A stretch of 64,000 bases of DNA from Halalkaliarchaeum desulfuricum (GTDB taxonomy: Archaea; Halobacteriota; Halobacteria; Halobacteriales; Haloferacaceae), in contig NZ_CP025066.1 of NCBI RefSeq assembly GCF_002952775.1, positions 62,001 through 126,000 of the forward strand, in the 5' to 3' direction. The stretch's first letter is position 1. The number at the start of each line of letters is the position of its first letter. The notes beneath the pieces were generated by a model. That model had not been told where the DNA came from and did not search any database. It saw only the letters and a program-made list of their open reading frames with translations. The position numbers and the translations under genes were made by a program. Positions 49,366 through 58,312 of the stretch are shown here, piece after piece.

Positions 49366-50538
49366 ATGCACGGCACCGCCCCCGGATCAATACCCCCGCC
49401 GGCCAGCCTCCTCCAGGTCGGCCCGGACGGGCTGTTCGAGGTCGGCCCCGTTTCCGACGGGCTGGCGTGGCTCTCGATCGGCCTGTTCGTGCTTGCGGCC
49501 CTACTGGAGTGGCGGCAGCGCCGGCGAGCCGGGACGAGCGGTAGCCTCGCGTCCGGGGCGTCGATCGGGAAACCAGTCCGGGTGGTCGCGTTCGCGGCGT
49601 GGCTCGTCTTCGCGGCGTTCTGGCTCAACCTGGTCCCCCACTTCGCGTTCGTCCACCAGTCGTACGTCGAGGGGATATTGAGCCTCGTCGCGGTTCCGGC
49701 GTCCGCGTACGTCGGCTGGCTCGTCTACTCCGGCCGGGACACGCTGTTCGTTCTCACCCGTGCGGTCGCGGTCATGGGCGTCGTCTACCTCCCGTTCGAG
49801 ACGATCCCCGCGCTGTCGATCGCGGGGGTTGCACTCCCCGCACCGAGGCAGGTGTTGATCGAACACACCGCCGTCATGACCGCATTCGTGATGGAGGCGG
49901 TCGGATACACGCCCGAGATGATCGAGAGCAGCGAGGGCTACGACGCCACGTTCCGGTGGCTCTACGCCGACGGCGGCGAGGAACACGCCATCTACGTCAC
50001 CGTCGTGCTCGCGTGCACCGGAATCGGGAGCATGTCGATCTTCGCGGGACTGATCGCGGCGGTTCGGGCGCCGCTGGTCCGCAAACTCCGTGCGCTCGCG
50101 CTCGCGATCGGGATCATCTACGTGCTTAACGTGCTCCGCACCTCGTTCATCACGATTGTGACCGGCAACCAGTACATGCGCTGGTTCCCCGAGGCAGTGC
50201 TGTTCCTGTTCGGCGAGACCAACCCGTACCGCGTCTCGTTTCTGGTCTCCGATCGGATCATCAGCCAGGTGCTTGCAGTCGTCGCCTTGATCGGCGTCAC
50301 CTATCTGGTGGTCCGACAGCTTCCGGAACTCCTGATCGTTCTGGAGGACGTCCTCTACGTGCTCACCGGCGAGGAACACGACCTCCAGGAGGTAATCGAC
50401 CTCCCGCGGGAACCGACGAACCTCGAAGACCGCGGACGACCCGCGACCACGGCGTCAGTGGACACGGCCGGCGGGGGGGCAACGGAGGCAACTGGGGGCG
50501 AGGTGGGCGAGGCGAGTGATCCCGACGGGGTGGACTGA
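49366..50538 (+). CDS. artA: Archaeosortase A
   Basis: 390 aa, seven to eight helices. Catalytic Cys217 in VVLACTGIGSMSIFAGL and Arg258 in LNVLRTSFITIV match the exosortase/archaeosortase signature; HIYVTVV-like AIYVTVVLACTG gives the helix context. ArtA processes and lipid-anchors surface proteins with a PGF C-terminal signal, such as the S-layer glycoprotein. The C-terminal ~60 residues are acidic and disordered. Its stop abuts the convergent dph5 stop. Confidence 0.92.
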   Translation: MHGTAPGSIPPPASLLQVGPDGLFEVGPVSDGLAWLSIGLFVLAALLEWRQRRRAGTSGSLASGASIGKPVRVVAFAAWLVFAAFWLNLVPHFAFVHQSYVEGILSLVAVPASAYVGWLVYSGRDTLFVLTRAVAVMGVVYLPFETIPALSIAGVALPAPRQVLIEHTAVMTAFVMEAVGYTPEMIESSEGYDATFRWLYADGGEEHAIYVTVVLACTGIGSMSIFAGLIAAVRAPLVRKLRALALAIGIIYVLNVLRTSFITIVTGNQYMRWFPEAVLFLFGETNPYRVSFLVSDRIISQVLAVVALIGVTYLVVRQLPELLIVLEDVLYVLTGEEHDLQEVIDLPREPTNLEDRGRPATTASVDTAGGGATEATGGEVGEASDPDGVD

Positions 50539-51336
50539 TCACTCCCCGAGGAGTTCCGCAGGGGCGCCCGCCAGTCCGGCCAGCGCGTCGGCCTCGACGT
50601 GATGGAGATCACCGGGGACGACGAGCAGGTGGAGCGGATCCCCGAACGACCGGTCTGCAAGGGCCGACAGCCGATCGGCTGCGACGACCGGATCGGGACT
50701 CCCGGCCCGGGCGACGACGACCCCCAGTTCGTCGCGCCACGCCGACGCGAGCAGGTCGGCGGCGACGTCGGCAGTCATGTACTCCTCGTGATCCGGATCC
50801 GGTCCCCGCGGACCCGTGCCGACCTTGATGTCGAGATACACCAGGGTGTGGAGACCCCGATCGCGATTGGCCTCGACCGAATCGAGCACGCTGTCGGGGA
50901 CCCCCTCGCCGCCGTGAGCGTACGGAAACGGGAGCGTGACTGCCTTCCCGAACCGGTAGTTCTGCAGGCCGGTGAGCCCCGCGGCGGCCGACTCGGCGGT
51001 TACCCCGTGGATCACTCGGGTATCGATCCCGCGTTCGTGGGCGCGCAGCCGGAGGTCGACGTGCGTCGTCGAGATCATCGTGTCGCCGGCCGTGAGAAAC
51101 GCCACATTTCCTCCGGCTGCCGCCTCGAGAATCGGCTCCGGATCCCGTTCGACCCCCTCCCGGTCCCGGACCTCGATCTCGGTCCCGTGGTACGCCTCCA
51201 GCGTTTCGATGTCGGTCCCGATCAGTCGGCTGGTGTAAAACTCGGCGAAGGCGCGGTCCGCCGACCGGAGCGCCTCCTGTCCCTCGACGGTGACGGACCG
51301 CTCGTCGTAGAGCCCGAGCCCGATGAACGTGAGCAT
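50539..51336 (-). CDS. dph5: Diphthine synthase
   Basis: 265 aa SAM-dependent tetrapyrrole-methylase-fold enzyme that methylates the diphthamide precursor of aEF2. MLTFIGLGLYDERSVTVEGQEALRSADRAFAEFYTSRL, GNVAFLTAGDTMISTTHVDLRLRA, GLTGLQNYRFGKAVTLPF, TLVYLDIKV, VARAGSPDPVVAADRLSAL. Start at 51336, as the conserved MLTFIGLGL. Convergent with artA. Confidence 0.95.
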   Translation of the reverse strand: MLTFIGLGLYDERSVTVEGQEALRSADRAFAEFYTSRLIGTDIETLEAYHGTEIEVRDREGVERDPEPILEAAAGGNVAFLTAGDTMISTTHVDLRLRAHERGIDTRVIHGVTAESAAAGLTGLQNYRFGKAVTLPFPYAHGGEGVPDSVLDSVEANRDRGLHTLVYLDIKVGTGPRGPDPDHEEYMTADVAADLLASAWRDELGVVVARAGSPDPVVAADRLSALADRSFGDPLHLLVVPGDLHHVEADALAGLAGAPAELLGE

Positions 51337-51618
51337 ACCGGCGGAAGGCAGACTGGGAAGATAAGCCCCCGGCATCCCGGTCGAAGGTGGACACTCCCGC
51401 GAACGATCGCTCGAAAGATACCACGCAACAGTAATATAATGTAAAAACATGATAGAGTCCTCATAGTTCGAACCACTCCCACCAATTGGCGGACAGTTCT
51501 CCGATACCCCCATTATCTTTCATCAACATTACAACGATCTGATATGATATAGTCCCCCAACATAGCGGGAATACGTTGACCGGGATCGGTTCCCTACAGT
51601 CAGCTGGGAGACGCTCGT
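51337..51618. other. Intergenic region upstream of the por operon
   Basis: 282 bases. It serves dph5 (minus; TATA-like GGGGGCTTATC) and the por operon (plus). The A/T-rich strings TGATATGATATAGTC at about 51539-51553 and CAGTAATATAATG further up are TATA candidates. GGAG lies 8-12 bases before the porG ATG as a ribosome-binding site, implying a leadered transcript. No RNA structure recognised. Confidence 0.5.
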
Positions 51619-52158
51619 ATGCAGGAAATCAGAATTCACGGTCGCGGAGGACAGGGGTCGGTGACGCTGGCTCAGCTCATCGCGGGTGCTGCCTTCGAGG
51701 GATCCAGTTGGGCGCAGGCGTTCCCGGCGTTCGGCGTGGAGCGCCGGGGCGCGCCGGTCGAGGCGTACGTCCGGCTCGACGAGAACCGCATTCGGGTGCG
51801 GAGCCAGGTCACCGCACCCGACTACGTGATCGTCCAGGATACGTCCCTACTCGATATCGTCGACGTGGCCGACGGGATGAGCGAGGAGGGATTGCTCCTG
51901 GTAAACAGCACGGACTCCATCGAGGAGCTCGGCCTCGATCTCGACGTCGAGGTCAAAACGATTGACGCCACCGCGATCGCCCGCGAGCACCTCGGAGTTC
52001 CGATCGCCAACACCGCTCTCATGGGCGCGTTCGCGGCAGCGACCGGGCTCGTCGAGCCCGATTACGCCAAGGCTGTCGTCCGAAAGAAGTTCGACGAGAA
52101 AATCGCCGAGAAGAACGCCGCCGCGATCGACGCCGCGGTGCAGGAGGTGTCGGCATGA
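51619..52158 (+). CDS. porG: Pyruvate-type 2-oxoacid:ferredoxin oxidoreductase, gamma subunit
   Basis: 179 aa. IRIHGRGGQGSVTLAQLIAGAAF and the conserved FPAFGVERRGAPVEAYVRLDENRIRVRSQV are the gamma-subunit signature; IANTALMGAFAAATGLV follows. With the next three genes it forms the complex that oxidatively decarboxylates pyruvate (or another 2-oxoacid) to acyl-CoA with ferredoxin. Overlaps porD by 4 bases. Confidence 0.93.
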   Translation: MQEIRIHGRGGQGSVTLAQLIAGAAFEGSSWAQAFPAFGVERRGAPVEAYVRLDENRIRVRSQVTAPDYVIVQDTSLLDIVDVADGMSEEGLLLVNSTDSIEELGLDLDVEVKTIDATAIAREHLGVPIANTALMGAFAAATGLVEPDYAKAVVRKKFDEKIAEKNAAAIDAAVQEVSA

Positions 52159-52427
52159 GCGCCGACGAGCAGCTGACGCTGGGGGGGGTCGTCGAGCCCC
52201 GAACGAGTCTCGCAAACGAGACGGGCAGCTGGCGCTCACAGCGTCCGGTGTTCGACGCCGAGACCTGCATCGGCTGTGGGCTCTGCGAGCGGTTCTGTCC
52301 CGACGGGGTCGCACAGGAGGTCGAGGGGGGCGCGTACGACGTAGATCTGACCTACTGCAAGGGCTGTGGCATCTGTGCCGGGCAGTGTCCGGTGGACGCC
52401 ATCGAGATGGTACCGGAGGTGAAATGA
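52155..52427 (+). CDS. porD: 2-oxoacid:ferredoxin oxidoreductase, delta (ferredoxin) subunit
   Basis: 90 aa with two [4Fe-4S] motifs, CIGCGLCERFCPDG and CKGCGICAGQCPVDAI. The N-terminal TSLANETGSWRSQRPVF is the usual PorD lead-in. Transfers electrons from the TPP centre to soluble ferredoxin. Stop overlaps the start of porA. Confidence 0.94.
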   Translation: MSADEQLTLGGVVEPRTSLANETGSWRSQRPVFDAETCIGCGLCERFCPDGVAQEVEGGAYDVDLTYCKGCGICAGQCPVDAIEMVPEVK

Positions 52428-53644
52428 TGACGCGGGAGATCATAAAAGGCACCGACGCCGTCGCGAAGGCCGTCGTCGGCGCGGACCCGGACGTCGTCTC
52501 GGCGTACCCGATCACACCTCAGACGGGGATCGTCGAAGGGATCGCCGATCTGGCCGCTGACGGCCACTACAACGGAGAGTTCCTGCGCATCGACAGCGAG
52601 TTCAACGCCGCCTCGTCGGTGATCGGCGCGAGCGCCGCCGGCGCGCGGACGTTCACCGCCACCTCCTCGAACGGGCTGAAGCTGATGAGCGAGCCGCTTT
52701 TCACCGCCGCGGGGATGCGGCTTCCCCTCGTTTTGGCGGTCGCGAATCGCAGCATCTCCGCACCGCTTTCGATCTGGAACGACCACACCGACACGATGGC
52801 CGAGCGTGACTCCGGGCTGATTCAGCTGTACGCCGAGGACGTCCAGGAGGCAGTCGACAACACGCTGATCGCGTTCCGCGTCGCCGAGGAACTGAAGCTG
52901 CCGGTCATGTCGAACCTCGACGGGTTCGTCCTCACGCACGTCCAGGAGCCGGTCGACGTGCCCGAACCCGAGCCGGTGGAGGAGTTCCTGCCGCCGTACG
53001 AGCCCGAACAGACGCTCGATCCCTCGGAGCCGAAGACGATGGGCGCGTACGCCCGACCCGAACACTGGACCGAGGCGAAGTACGTCCCCCACGAAGTGTT
53101 GCTGCGGGCCGGCGACGCCATCGAACGTGCCACCGCCGAGTTCGAGGAGGTGTTCGGCCGCTCGTACGGCGACGCAGGCGGGCTTGTCGACACCTACCGG
53201 CTCGACGACGCCGACGTCGCGTTGCTCACTCTCGGCAGCCTGGCGGGAACCGCAAAGGACGCTGTCGACCGGGCCCGAGAGGACGGGATCCGCGTCGGGG
53301 TTGTCCGGCCGCGAGTGTTCCGGCCGTTCCCGGGCGAGGCGCTGCGCGAGGTGCTCGGAGGCGTCGAGGCTGTCGGCGTCCTGGAGAAGGCGATTTCGCC
53401 GGGATCGGGGGGGCCCCTCTCGATGGAGCTCAAGTCCGAACTGTACAACCTTCCGGACCGCCCCCTGGTCCGCGACTTCGTGATCGGTCTGGCCGGCCGT
53501 GACATCACCGTCGAGGACGTCGTCGGCATTGCCGACGAGCTGTACGTCGACGCCGACGTCTCTCCCCACGAGTTCGCGCCCGACGAGGAGGAGGTCTGGC
53601 CGCAGCTCCGCGAGGAGATCCTGCCCGAGGAGGTGTCCCACTGA
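52427..53644 (+). CDS. porA: 2-oxoacid:ferredoxin oxidoreductase, alpha subunit
   Basis: 405 aa. KGTDAVAKAVVGADPDVVSAYPITPQTGIVEGIAD is the alpha-subunit signature, followed by SSNGLKLMSEPLFTAAGMRLPLVLAVANRSISAP and WNDHTDTMAERDSG; EKAISPGSGGPLSMELKSELY lies near the C-terminus. Two ATG codons stand in tandem at 52424 and 52427; GGAGGT at 52415-52420 favours the second by spacing. Confidence 0.93.
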   Translation: MTREIIKGTDAVAKAVVGADPDVVSAYPITPQTGIVEGIADLAADGHYNGEFLRIDSEFNAASSVIGASAAGARTFTATSSNGLKLMSEPLFTAAGMRLPLVLAVANRSISAPLSIWNDHTDTMAERDSGLIQLYAEDVQEAVDNTLIAFRVAEELKLPVMSNLDGFVLTHVQEPVDVPEPEPVEEFLPPYEPEQTLDPSEPKTMGAYARPEHWTEAKYVPHEVLLRAGDAIERATAEFEEVFGRSYGDAGGLVDTYRLDDADVALLTLGSLAGTAKDAVDRAREDGIRVGVVRPRVFRPFPGEALREVLGGVEAVGVLEKAISPGSGGPLSMELKSELYNLPDRPLVRDFVIGLAGRDITVEDVVGIADELYVDADVSPHEFAPDEEEVWPQLREEILPEEVSH

Positions 53645-54600
53645 TGTCCACAGAGCAACTCGATGAGAAACTCGACGACGTATCTGAGTTCGACTACGAC
53701 GACGCCGGCTTCGCGCCGGGTCACCGCGCCTGTTCGGGGTGTGGGCCGGCGCTGGTCGCGAGACACGTCGTCGAGGAGGCGGGCGAAAACACGATCGTCG
53801 TCAACCCGACCGGCTGCATGGAGGTGGTATCCTCGCCGTTCCCCGAAAGCGCCTGGGGGGTCAGCTGGATCCACAACGTGTTCGCCAACGCCCCCGGCGT
53901 CGCCTCGGGGATCGAGGCGGCGTACCGGTCGTTCTCCCGCCAGGGGCGCGAAGAGTTCGAGGACCACGAGGACGTGAACTTCATCGTGTTCGCCGGCGAC
54001 GGCGCCACCTTCGACATCGGGATGCGCAGCCTCAGCGGCATGTTCGAACGTGGACACGACGTCCTGTACGTCTGCTACGACAACGAGGCGTACATGAACA
54101 CCGGCGTCCAGCGCAGCGGTTCCACCCCGCCGGGAGCGCACACCACCACGACCCCCTCCGGCGCGTACAGCACCGGGGAAGACAGCCCCAAAAAGGATAT
54201 GCCCGCGATCGCGGCCGCCCACGGCGTGGAGTACGTCGCGACCGCGAGTATCTCCGACCCAATCGATTTCCGGAAGAAGGTCAGCGCCGGCCTGGAGATC
54301 GACGGTCCCGCCTACGTCCAGGTGCTCTCGCCGTGTCCGGTCGGCTGGGGATTCGACGCGGAGGAGACGATCGATCTGGGCGAATTGGCGGTCGAAACCG
54401 GCGTCTATCCGATCTACGAGATGGAGAACGGCGAGGTGACGGACGTGAAGACGGTCCGCGATCGGAAACCGATCGAGGAGTATCTCGAGCGACAGGACCG
54501 GTTTTCGCACCTGTTCGACGGCGAGGAGGGCGAGGAGACGATCGAAACGATACAGGCCGAAATCGACGCACAAGCCGAAGCACTCGACATCGACGGCTGA
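53644..54600 (+). CDS. porB: 2-oxoacid:ferredoxin oxidoreductase, beta subunit
   Basis: 318 aa TPP-binding subunit. HRACSGCGPALVARHV and NPTGCMEVVSSPFP hold cluster cysteines; the TPP motif is FAGDGATFDIGMRSLSGMFERG with YVCYDNEAYMNTGVQRSG; APYVQ-like GPAYVQVLSPCPVGW follows. C-terminal tail acidic. The ATG overlaps the porA stop by one base. Completes a gamma-delta-alpha-beta order. Confidence 0.94.
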   Translation: MSTEQLDEKLDDVSEFDYDDAGFAPGHRACSGCGPALVARHVVEEAGENTIVVNPTGCMEVVSSPFPESAWGVSWIHNVFANAPGVASGIEAAYRSFSRQGREEFEDHEDVNFIVFAGDGATFDIGMRSLSGMFERGHDVLYVCYDNEAYMNTGVQRSGSTPPGAHTTTTPSGAYSTGEDSPKKDMPAIAAAHGVEYVATASISDPIDFRKKVSAGLEIDGPAYVQVLSPCPVGWGFDAEETIDLGELAVETGVYPIYEMENGEVTDVKTVRDRKPIEEYLERQDRFSHLFDGEEGEETIETIQAEIDAQAEALDIDG

Positions 54601-54626
54601 TCGGCCGGCCGACGTCAGGGGCGGTT

Positions 54627-56009
54627 TCACCGACTGGCACGGGCGACCGCGTCGGCCGCATCGTCCCCCGAATCGTCCGTTGCCGCATCGTCCGTTGACG
54701 GATCGGCGTCGGACGGCACGACCGTCCGGTCGGGAAGCGTCGGGTTCGGCTCGCGGCCGAGTGTCAATAGTCGCTCCGTGAGGGTGAGCTCTTCGGAGAC
54801 TGGGCTCGGTTTTTCGATCCCCTCGTACTCCACGGCCACGCCCTCCGGATCGGACTCGATCCGGACAGCACACAGCTGGTAGGAAGGATAAAAGACCGGG
54901 GGGAGTCGTCCGGCGATGACCTCCCGTCGGTGGAGTCGCTTCAGCCAGGTCCCGGTGTTGACCAGCAGGCCACCGTCGACCTCCCGTACTTTCGGCCGGT
55001 GGGTGTGGCCATAACAGAAGATCGCTGTTTCGGGGTTCTCAGAGAATATCTCCCGGGCAGCCTTGCGGTACGGCCGCTCCGGGTCGACCGTGATCTCGGT
55101 CTCGAAGACGCCGAACCGGTCGATCGTCTTCCGGGCGTCACGCAGGAAGAGGTAGGCAGGAATCCCAACGAGCAACAGCAGCCCGGCGATCGCGACGTTC
55201 ACCGAAAGCAAGAGGTGGGCGGCCGCGCCGGCCAACCCGAACTCGCCGAGGAACGCCTCGGTGCGGTCGACCGGCATCGACCAGATCCCCGCCAGGTCCA
55301 GCCCCGCCAGCACCGCCAGCACGAGGCTGATGTTGAACAGGAACAGAAACGGGATCGCGGCGTACCGCAACAGGGGGTTCATCTCCCGATAGAAGTACTT
55401 CGAGACGAGCCAGTTCGGCATGCGCTCGGTGGGGGTGACCGCCTGGACGTCCTTCAGCCAGTTGAACCGGCCGCGGTCCGAGAGGTGGCCGGCACGGCTC
55501 ACGACGTGGGTGTTGTAGAAGTAGCCGATCGGCGTCATGTGCGGGTTGCCCCAGTCTTCGATCCGGTTGTTGGGATCCTGCTGGTGGCCGTGTTCGAAGT
55601 GGATCACCCGATCGCCGACAGGGCGGGTGATCGATCGATCCTGCACGATCTCGACGTTGTACTCGGCGAACCGGTCGACGTACTCCTCGTAGGCGGCGAG
55701 TTCGTGGTCGTGGTTGCCGGGGAGCATCGTGATGGGGACGTTCTCGCCAGTGTCCCGGAGCTGCTCGAACAGCTCCGGATACGTTTCCTCGAGGACGTCG
55801 AACTTCTCCGGACCGTCGATACCGGTGAACTCCCAGAGCCCGAACGCGTCGCCGTTGATGATCAGCTCGACGTTCTCGTCGGTCTCTTCCAGTCGCCCCA
55901 GGAACTCGAGCAGTTCCTCGATGAACTCGATTTCCTCGAGCTGTTCGTCGCCACCGATATGGAGATCGCTGATCACGTAGTAGACCGGATCCTCGCCCTC
56001 GGCAGCCAT
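54627..56009 (-). CDS. Membrane-associated metallophosphoesterase (LpxH-like)
   Basis: 460 aa. Calcineurin-like metal motifs DLHIGG (Asp15, His17), IINGDAFGLWE, MLPGNHDHELA, HFEHGHQQD and CYGHTHRPKVREVDGGLLVNTGTW. Between the fourth and fifth motifs lie two hydrophobic helices (FLFLFNISLVLAVLAGLDL; LLLSVNVAIAGLLLLVGIPAYLF), so the enzyme is anchored. It resembles UDP-diacylglucosamine hydrolases; the archaeal substrate is not known. The last 60 residues are acidic. Confidence 0.87.
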   Translation of the reverse strand: MAAEGEDPVYYVISDLHIGGDEQLEEIEFIEELLEFLGRLEETDENVELIINGDAFGLWEFTGIDGPEKFDVLEETYPELFEQLRDTGENVPITMLPGNHDHELAAYEEYVDRFAEYNVEIVQDRSITRPVGDRVIHFEHGHQQDPNNRIEDWGNPHMTPIGYFYNTHVVSRAGHLSDRGRFNWLKDVQAVTPTERMPNWLVSKYFYREMNPLLRYAAIPFLFLFNISLVLAVLAGLDLAGIWSMPVDRTEAFLGEFGLAGAAAHLLLSVNVAIAGLLLLVGIPAYLFLRDARKTIDRFGVFETEITVDPERPYRKAAREIFSENPETAIFCYGHTHRPKVREVDGGLLVNTGTWLKRLHRREVIAGRLPPVFYPSYQLCAVRIESDPEGVAVEYEGIEKPSPVSEELTLTERLLTLGREPNPTLPDRTVVPSDADPSTDDAATDDSGDDAADAVARASR

Positions 56010-56142
56010 ATCGGGTGCTCCGGTTCCGGCGTATTAGGGATTGTCTTCGAGAGTGGACATCGGAGGAGTCTCCGAGATGTCGGTGATATTTGGCCGGTAC
56101 GACAGGAACAGTTCTTTAGAACCCCTGTATTATCGTAGTTCG

Positions 56143-57798
56143 ATGTCTCAAAAAGACGAACGGACGGTTCGACGACGCAACGTGCTCCGTATCGGTGCCG
56201 GTATTACTGCGCTCACGCTGGCGGGGTGTCTCGAGGACGCCGAACCCGCCGACGGGGAGGCGGATCCGGACGATGGGAGCGACGGGACCGACGGAGAGGA
56301 CGCATCCGAGGAACCACGCGATGGGGGCGAACTGATCTTCGCACAGCAGCAGACGCCCCTCCAGCTGGATCCCATCGAGATCAACGACATCTACTCACAG
56401 CAGATCGCCTCACAGCTGTACGAGCCACTGTTCGACTTCGACGAGGGGACCGAACCCGTCCCGAAGATGGCAGCGGAGTTGCCGACGGTCGAACGCGACG
56501 GCGAACGGTACATCGTCGAACTCCGCGATGGCCCACGGTTCCACAACGACGAACCGGTGACCGCGACCGACGTCAAACACTCACTGGAGGCGCCCCTCGA
56601 AGAAGAAACCGCCAACGCCGCCGACGTCGAGATGATCGAATCGATCGATCTCGTCGACGAACAAACCGTCCAGATCGACCTGGAGTTCGGCTACGGCCCC
56701 TTCTTCACGCTGGTGCTCACCCGGAACATCGTGCCGCGGGACGCCCGGATCGAAGACCGGACGGCGTTCAACAACGAAACGCCGATCGGCTCCGGCCCCT
56801 ACGAACTCGTCGACTGGACGGAAGGCGAGTTCGTCGAACTACAGCGGTGGGACGACTACTGGGACGAACTCCCCTACGCCGAGCGCCTCCGGTTCGAACC
56901 GATCGAAGAACAGACCACCCGCGTGACGGTGCTTGAAACCGGCGACGTCGACGTCATCGGCGGGATCCCACCGCAACTGTGGGAAACCGTCGAAAACAAC
57001 CAGCAGGCGACGATCGACGACGCCCCCGGCATCTCCTACTTTTATCTCGCCTTCAACACGAACGAGGGGCCCGCCGCCGACCCGCAGGTCAGGGAGGCGA
57101 TCGACTACGTGTTCTCCATGGATCAGGCCGTCGAAAACTTCGTCGAACCCGCCGGCGTCCGAAACTACGGGCCCGTCCCGGTGCCCGTGGCCGAAACCTG
57201 GGACTTCCCCACCGACCAGTGGGCCCAGATCCCCCACGACCGCGACCTCGATCGCGCGGCCGATCTGCTCGAGGACGCCGGCGTCTCGGAAGATTACGAG
57301 TTCACTATCCTCACGCCCCCCGACGACATCCGCGAACAGATCGGCGTCAGCGTCGGCAACGGCCTCGAAGAAATCGGCTACAGCGCACAGGTCCAGCGGC
57401 TCGACTGGGGGACCTTCACCGACACCTACAACACCGGCAACGAGGACGACTGCAACATGTACACCCTCGGCTGGCTCGGCGGTCCCGATCCCGACAACTA
57501 CGTGTACAATCTCTTTCACGAGAGTCAGGAAGGCAGCACCAACGGCGTGTACTACCGCGACGGCGACCTGATGGAGCAGATCCTCGAAGCGCGGCGGGGC
57601 GGCAGCATCGAGGAGCGCCGGCCGCTGTACGAGTCGGCCATCGAGACGATCCTCGACGAGCGGTTGCACCTTCCGGCGTACAGTCTCAGCGTGTCGCTGG
57701 GTATCCGGGATCGCGTGAACGATCTGGTCGCCCACCCCCGCGAACAGCGCAACCCGCGGATGGTCAGCGACTACAACAACGTCTGGCTCGACGAGTGA
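56143..57798 (+). CDS. Family 5 (peptide/nickel-type) ABC solute-binding lipoprotein
   Basis: 551 aa. Tat-type signal with lipobox: VRRRNVLRIGAGITALTLAGC, Cys as anchor. Acidic linker, then the DppA/OppA fold: GGELIFAQQQTPLQLDPIEIND, LYEPLFDF, FHNDEPVTATDVKHSL, GSGPYELVDWTEGEFVELQRWDDYW, VREAIDYVFSMDQAVENFV, YTLGWLGGPDPDNYVYNLFH. Captures peptides or another ligand for an ABC importer. No permease or ATPase genes are next to it. TATA-like TTCTTTAGA precedes the ATG. Confidence 0.92.
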   Translation: MSQKDERTVRRRNVLRIGAGITALTLAGCLEDAEPADGEADPDDGSDGTDGEDASEEPRDGGELIFAQQQTPLQLDPIEINDIYSQQIASQLYEPLFDFDEGTEPVPKMAAELPTVERDGERYIVELRDGPRFHNDEPVTATDVKHSLEAPLEEETANAADVEMIESIDLVDEQTVQIDLEFGYGPFFTLVLTRNIVPRDARIEDRTAFNNETPIGSGPYELVDWTEGEFVELQRWDDYWDELPYAERLRFEPIEEQTTRVTVLETGDVDVIGGIPPQLWETVENNQQATIDDAPGISYFYLAFNTNEGPAADPQVREAIDYVFSMDQAVENFVEPAGVRNYGPVPVPVAETWDFPTDQWAQIPHDRDLDRAADLLEDAGVSEDYEFTILTPPDDIREQIGVSVGNGLEEIGYSAQVQRLDWGTFTDTYNTGNEDDCNMYTLGWLGGPDPDNYVYNLFHESQEGSTNGVYYRDGDLMEQILEARRGGSIEERRPLYESAIETILDERLHLPAYSLSVSLGIRDRVNDLVAHPREQRNPRMVSDYNNVWLDE

Positions 57799-57856
57799 GC
57801 CCCTCTCCCCCCCGCCCCCGGAAAGGATTATTTGGCCGCCGTCGGTAGACGGGCGT

Positions 57857-58261
57857 ATGTCCCTGCGAACTGCCCTCCTGGCCGTCGGCATCCTCGTCGT
57901 CGGCTACGTGTTGTTCGTGACGGTGCTCGCGATGGGTCCCCTCGGCTGGATCGTGGTCGGAACGATGCTACTGATCGGGATGATCCAGGTGTATCGAAAG
58001 CGGCGTGGCCTGAATCGCGATGGAGAGACCCCTCCGCGGTTTTGCGCCAACTGCGGGGCGGAACTCGCCCCCGAATTCGGAGAGGGGGACGTCGAAGGCG
58101 AGGACAGTGAGTTCGGCGTCAACTACTGCAGTTCCTGCGGGGCGCCGGTGCCGTCGGCCGCCGACACCGCCACGGAGAAGCGACGGTGCAACTGCCCCGA
58201 CTGTGGCGCACGGAACGACGCCGATCGATCCGAGTGTGACTACTGTGGGGCAGTGTTGTGA
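57857..58261 (+). CDS. Two-helix membrane protein with two zinc ribbons
   Basis: 134 aa. Two helices, TALLAVGILVVGYVLFVTVL and LGWIVVGTMLLIGMIQVY, then two cytoplasmic zinc ribbons: FCANCGAEL...YCSSCGAPV and CNCPDCGARN...CDYCGAVL. Double zinc ribbons of this kind often mediate protein or nucleic-acid contacts. Function unknown. The stop at 58261 lies 51 bases before the 156-bp repeat array. Confidence 0.8.
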   Translation: MSLRTALLAVGILVVGYVLFVTVLAMGPLGWIVVGTMLLIGMIQVYRKRRGLNRDGETPPRFCANCGAELAPEFGEGDVEGEDSEFGVNYCSSCGAPVPSAADTATEKRRCNCPDCGARNDADRSECDYCGAVL

Positions 58262-58285
58262 GGTCTTCCAGGAACGAGCGTAGCG

Positions 58286-58302
58286 CGGCCGGTGACCGGC
58301 CG
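58286..58302. other. Perfect palindrome at the left edge of the repeat array
   Basis: CGGCCGGTGACCGGCCG, eight-base arms around a single G. It lies between the zinc-ribbon gene and the first 156-bp unit and could be a terminator stem or recombination-related mark. Confidence 0.65.
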
Positions 58303-58312
58303 TCTAATAAAT

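Noticed and set aside
51962-52426. N-terminal extension of the PorA frame through porG and porD
   Set aside because: The extension overlaps two well-supported subunit genes; PorA homology begins at the tandem ATG near 52424-52427.
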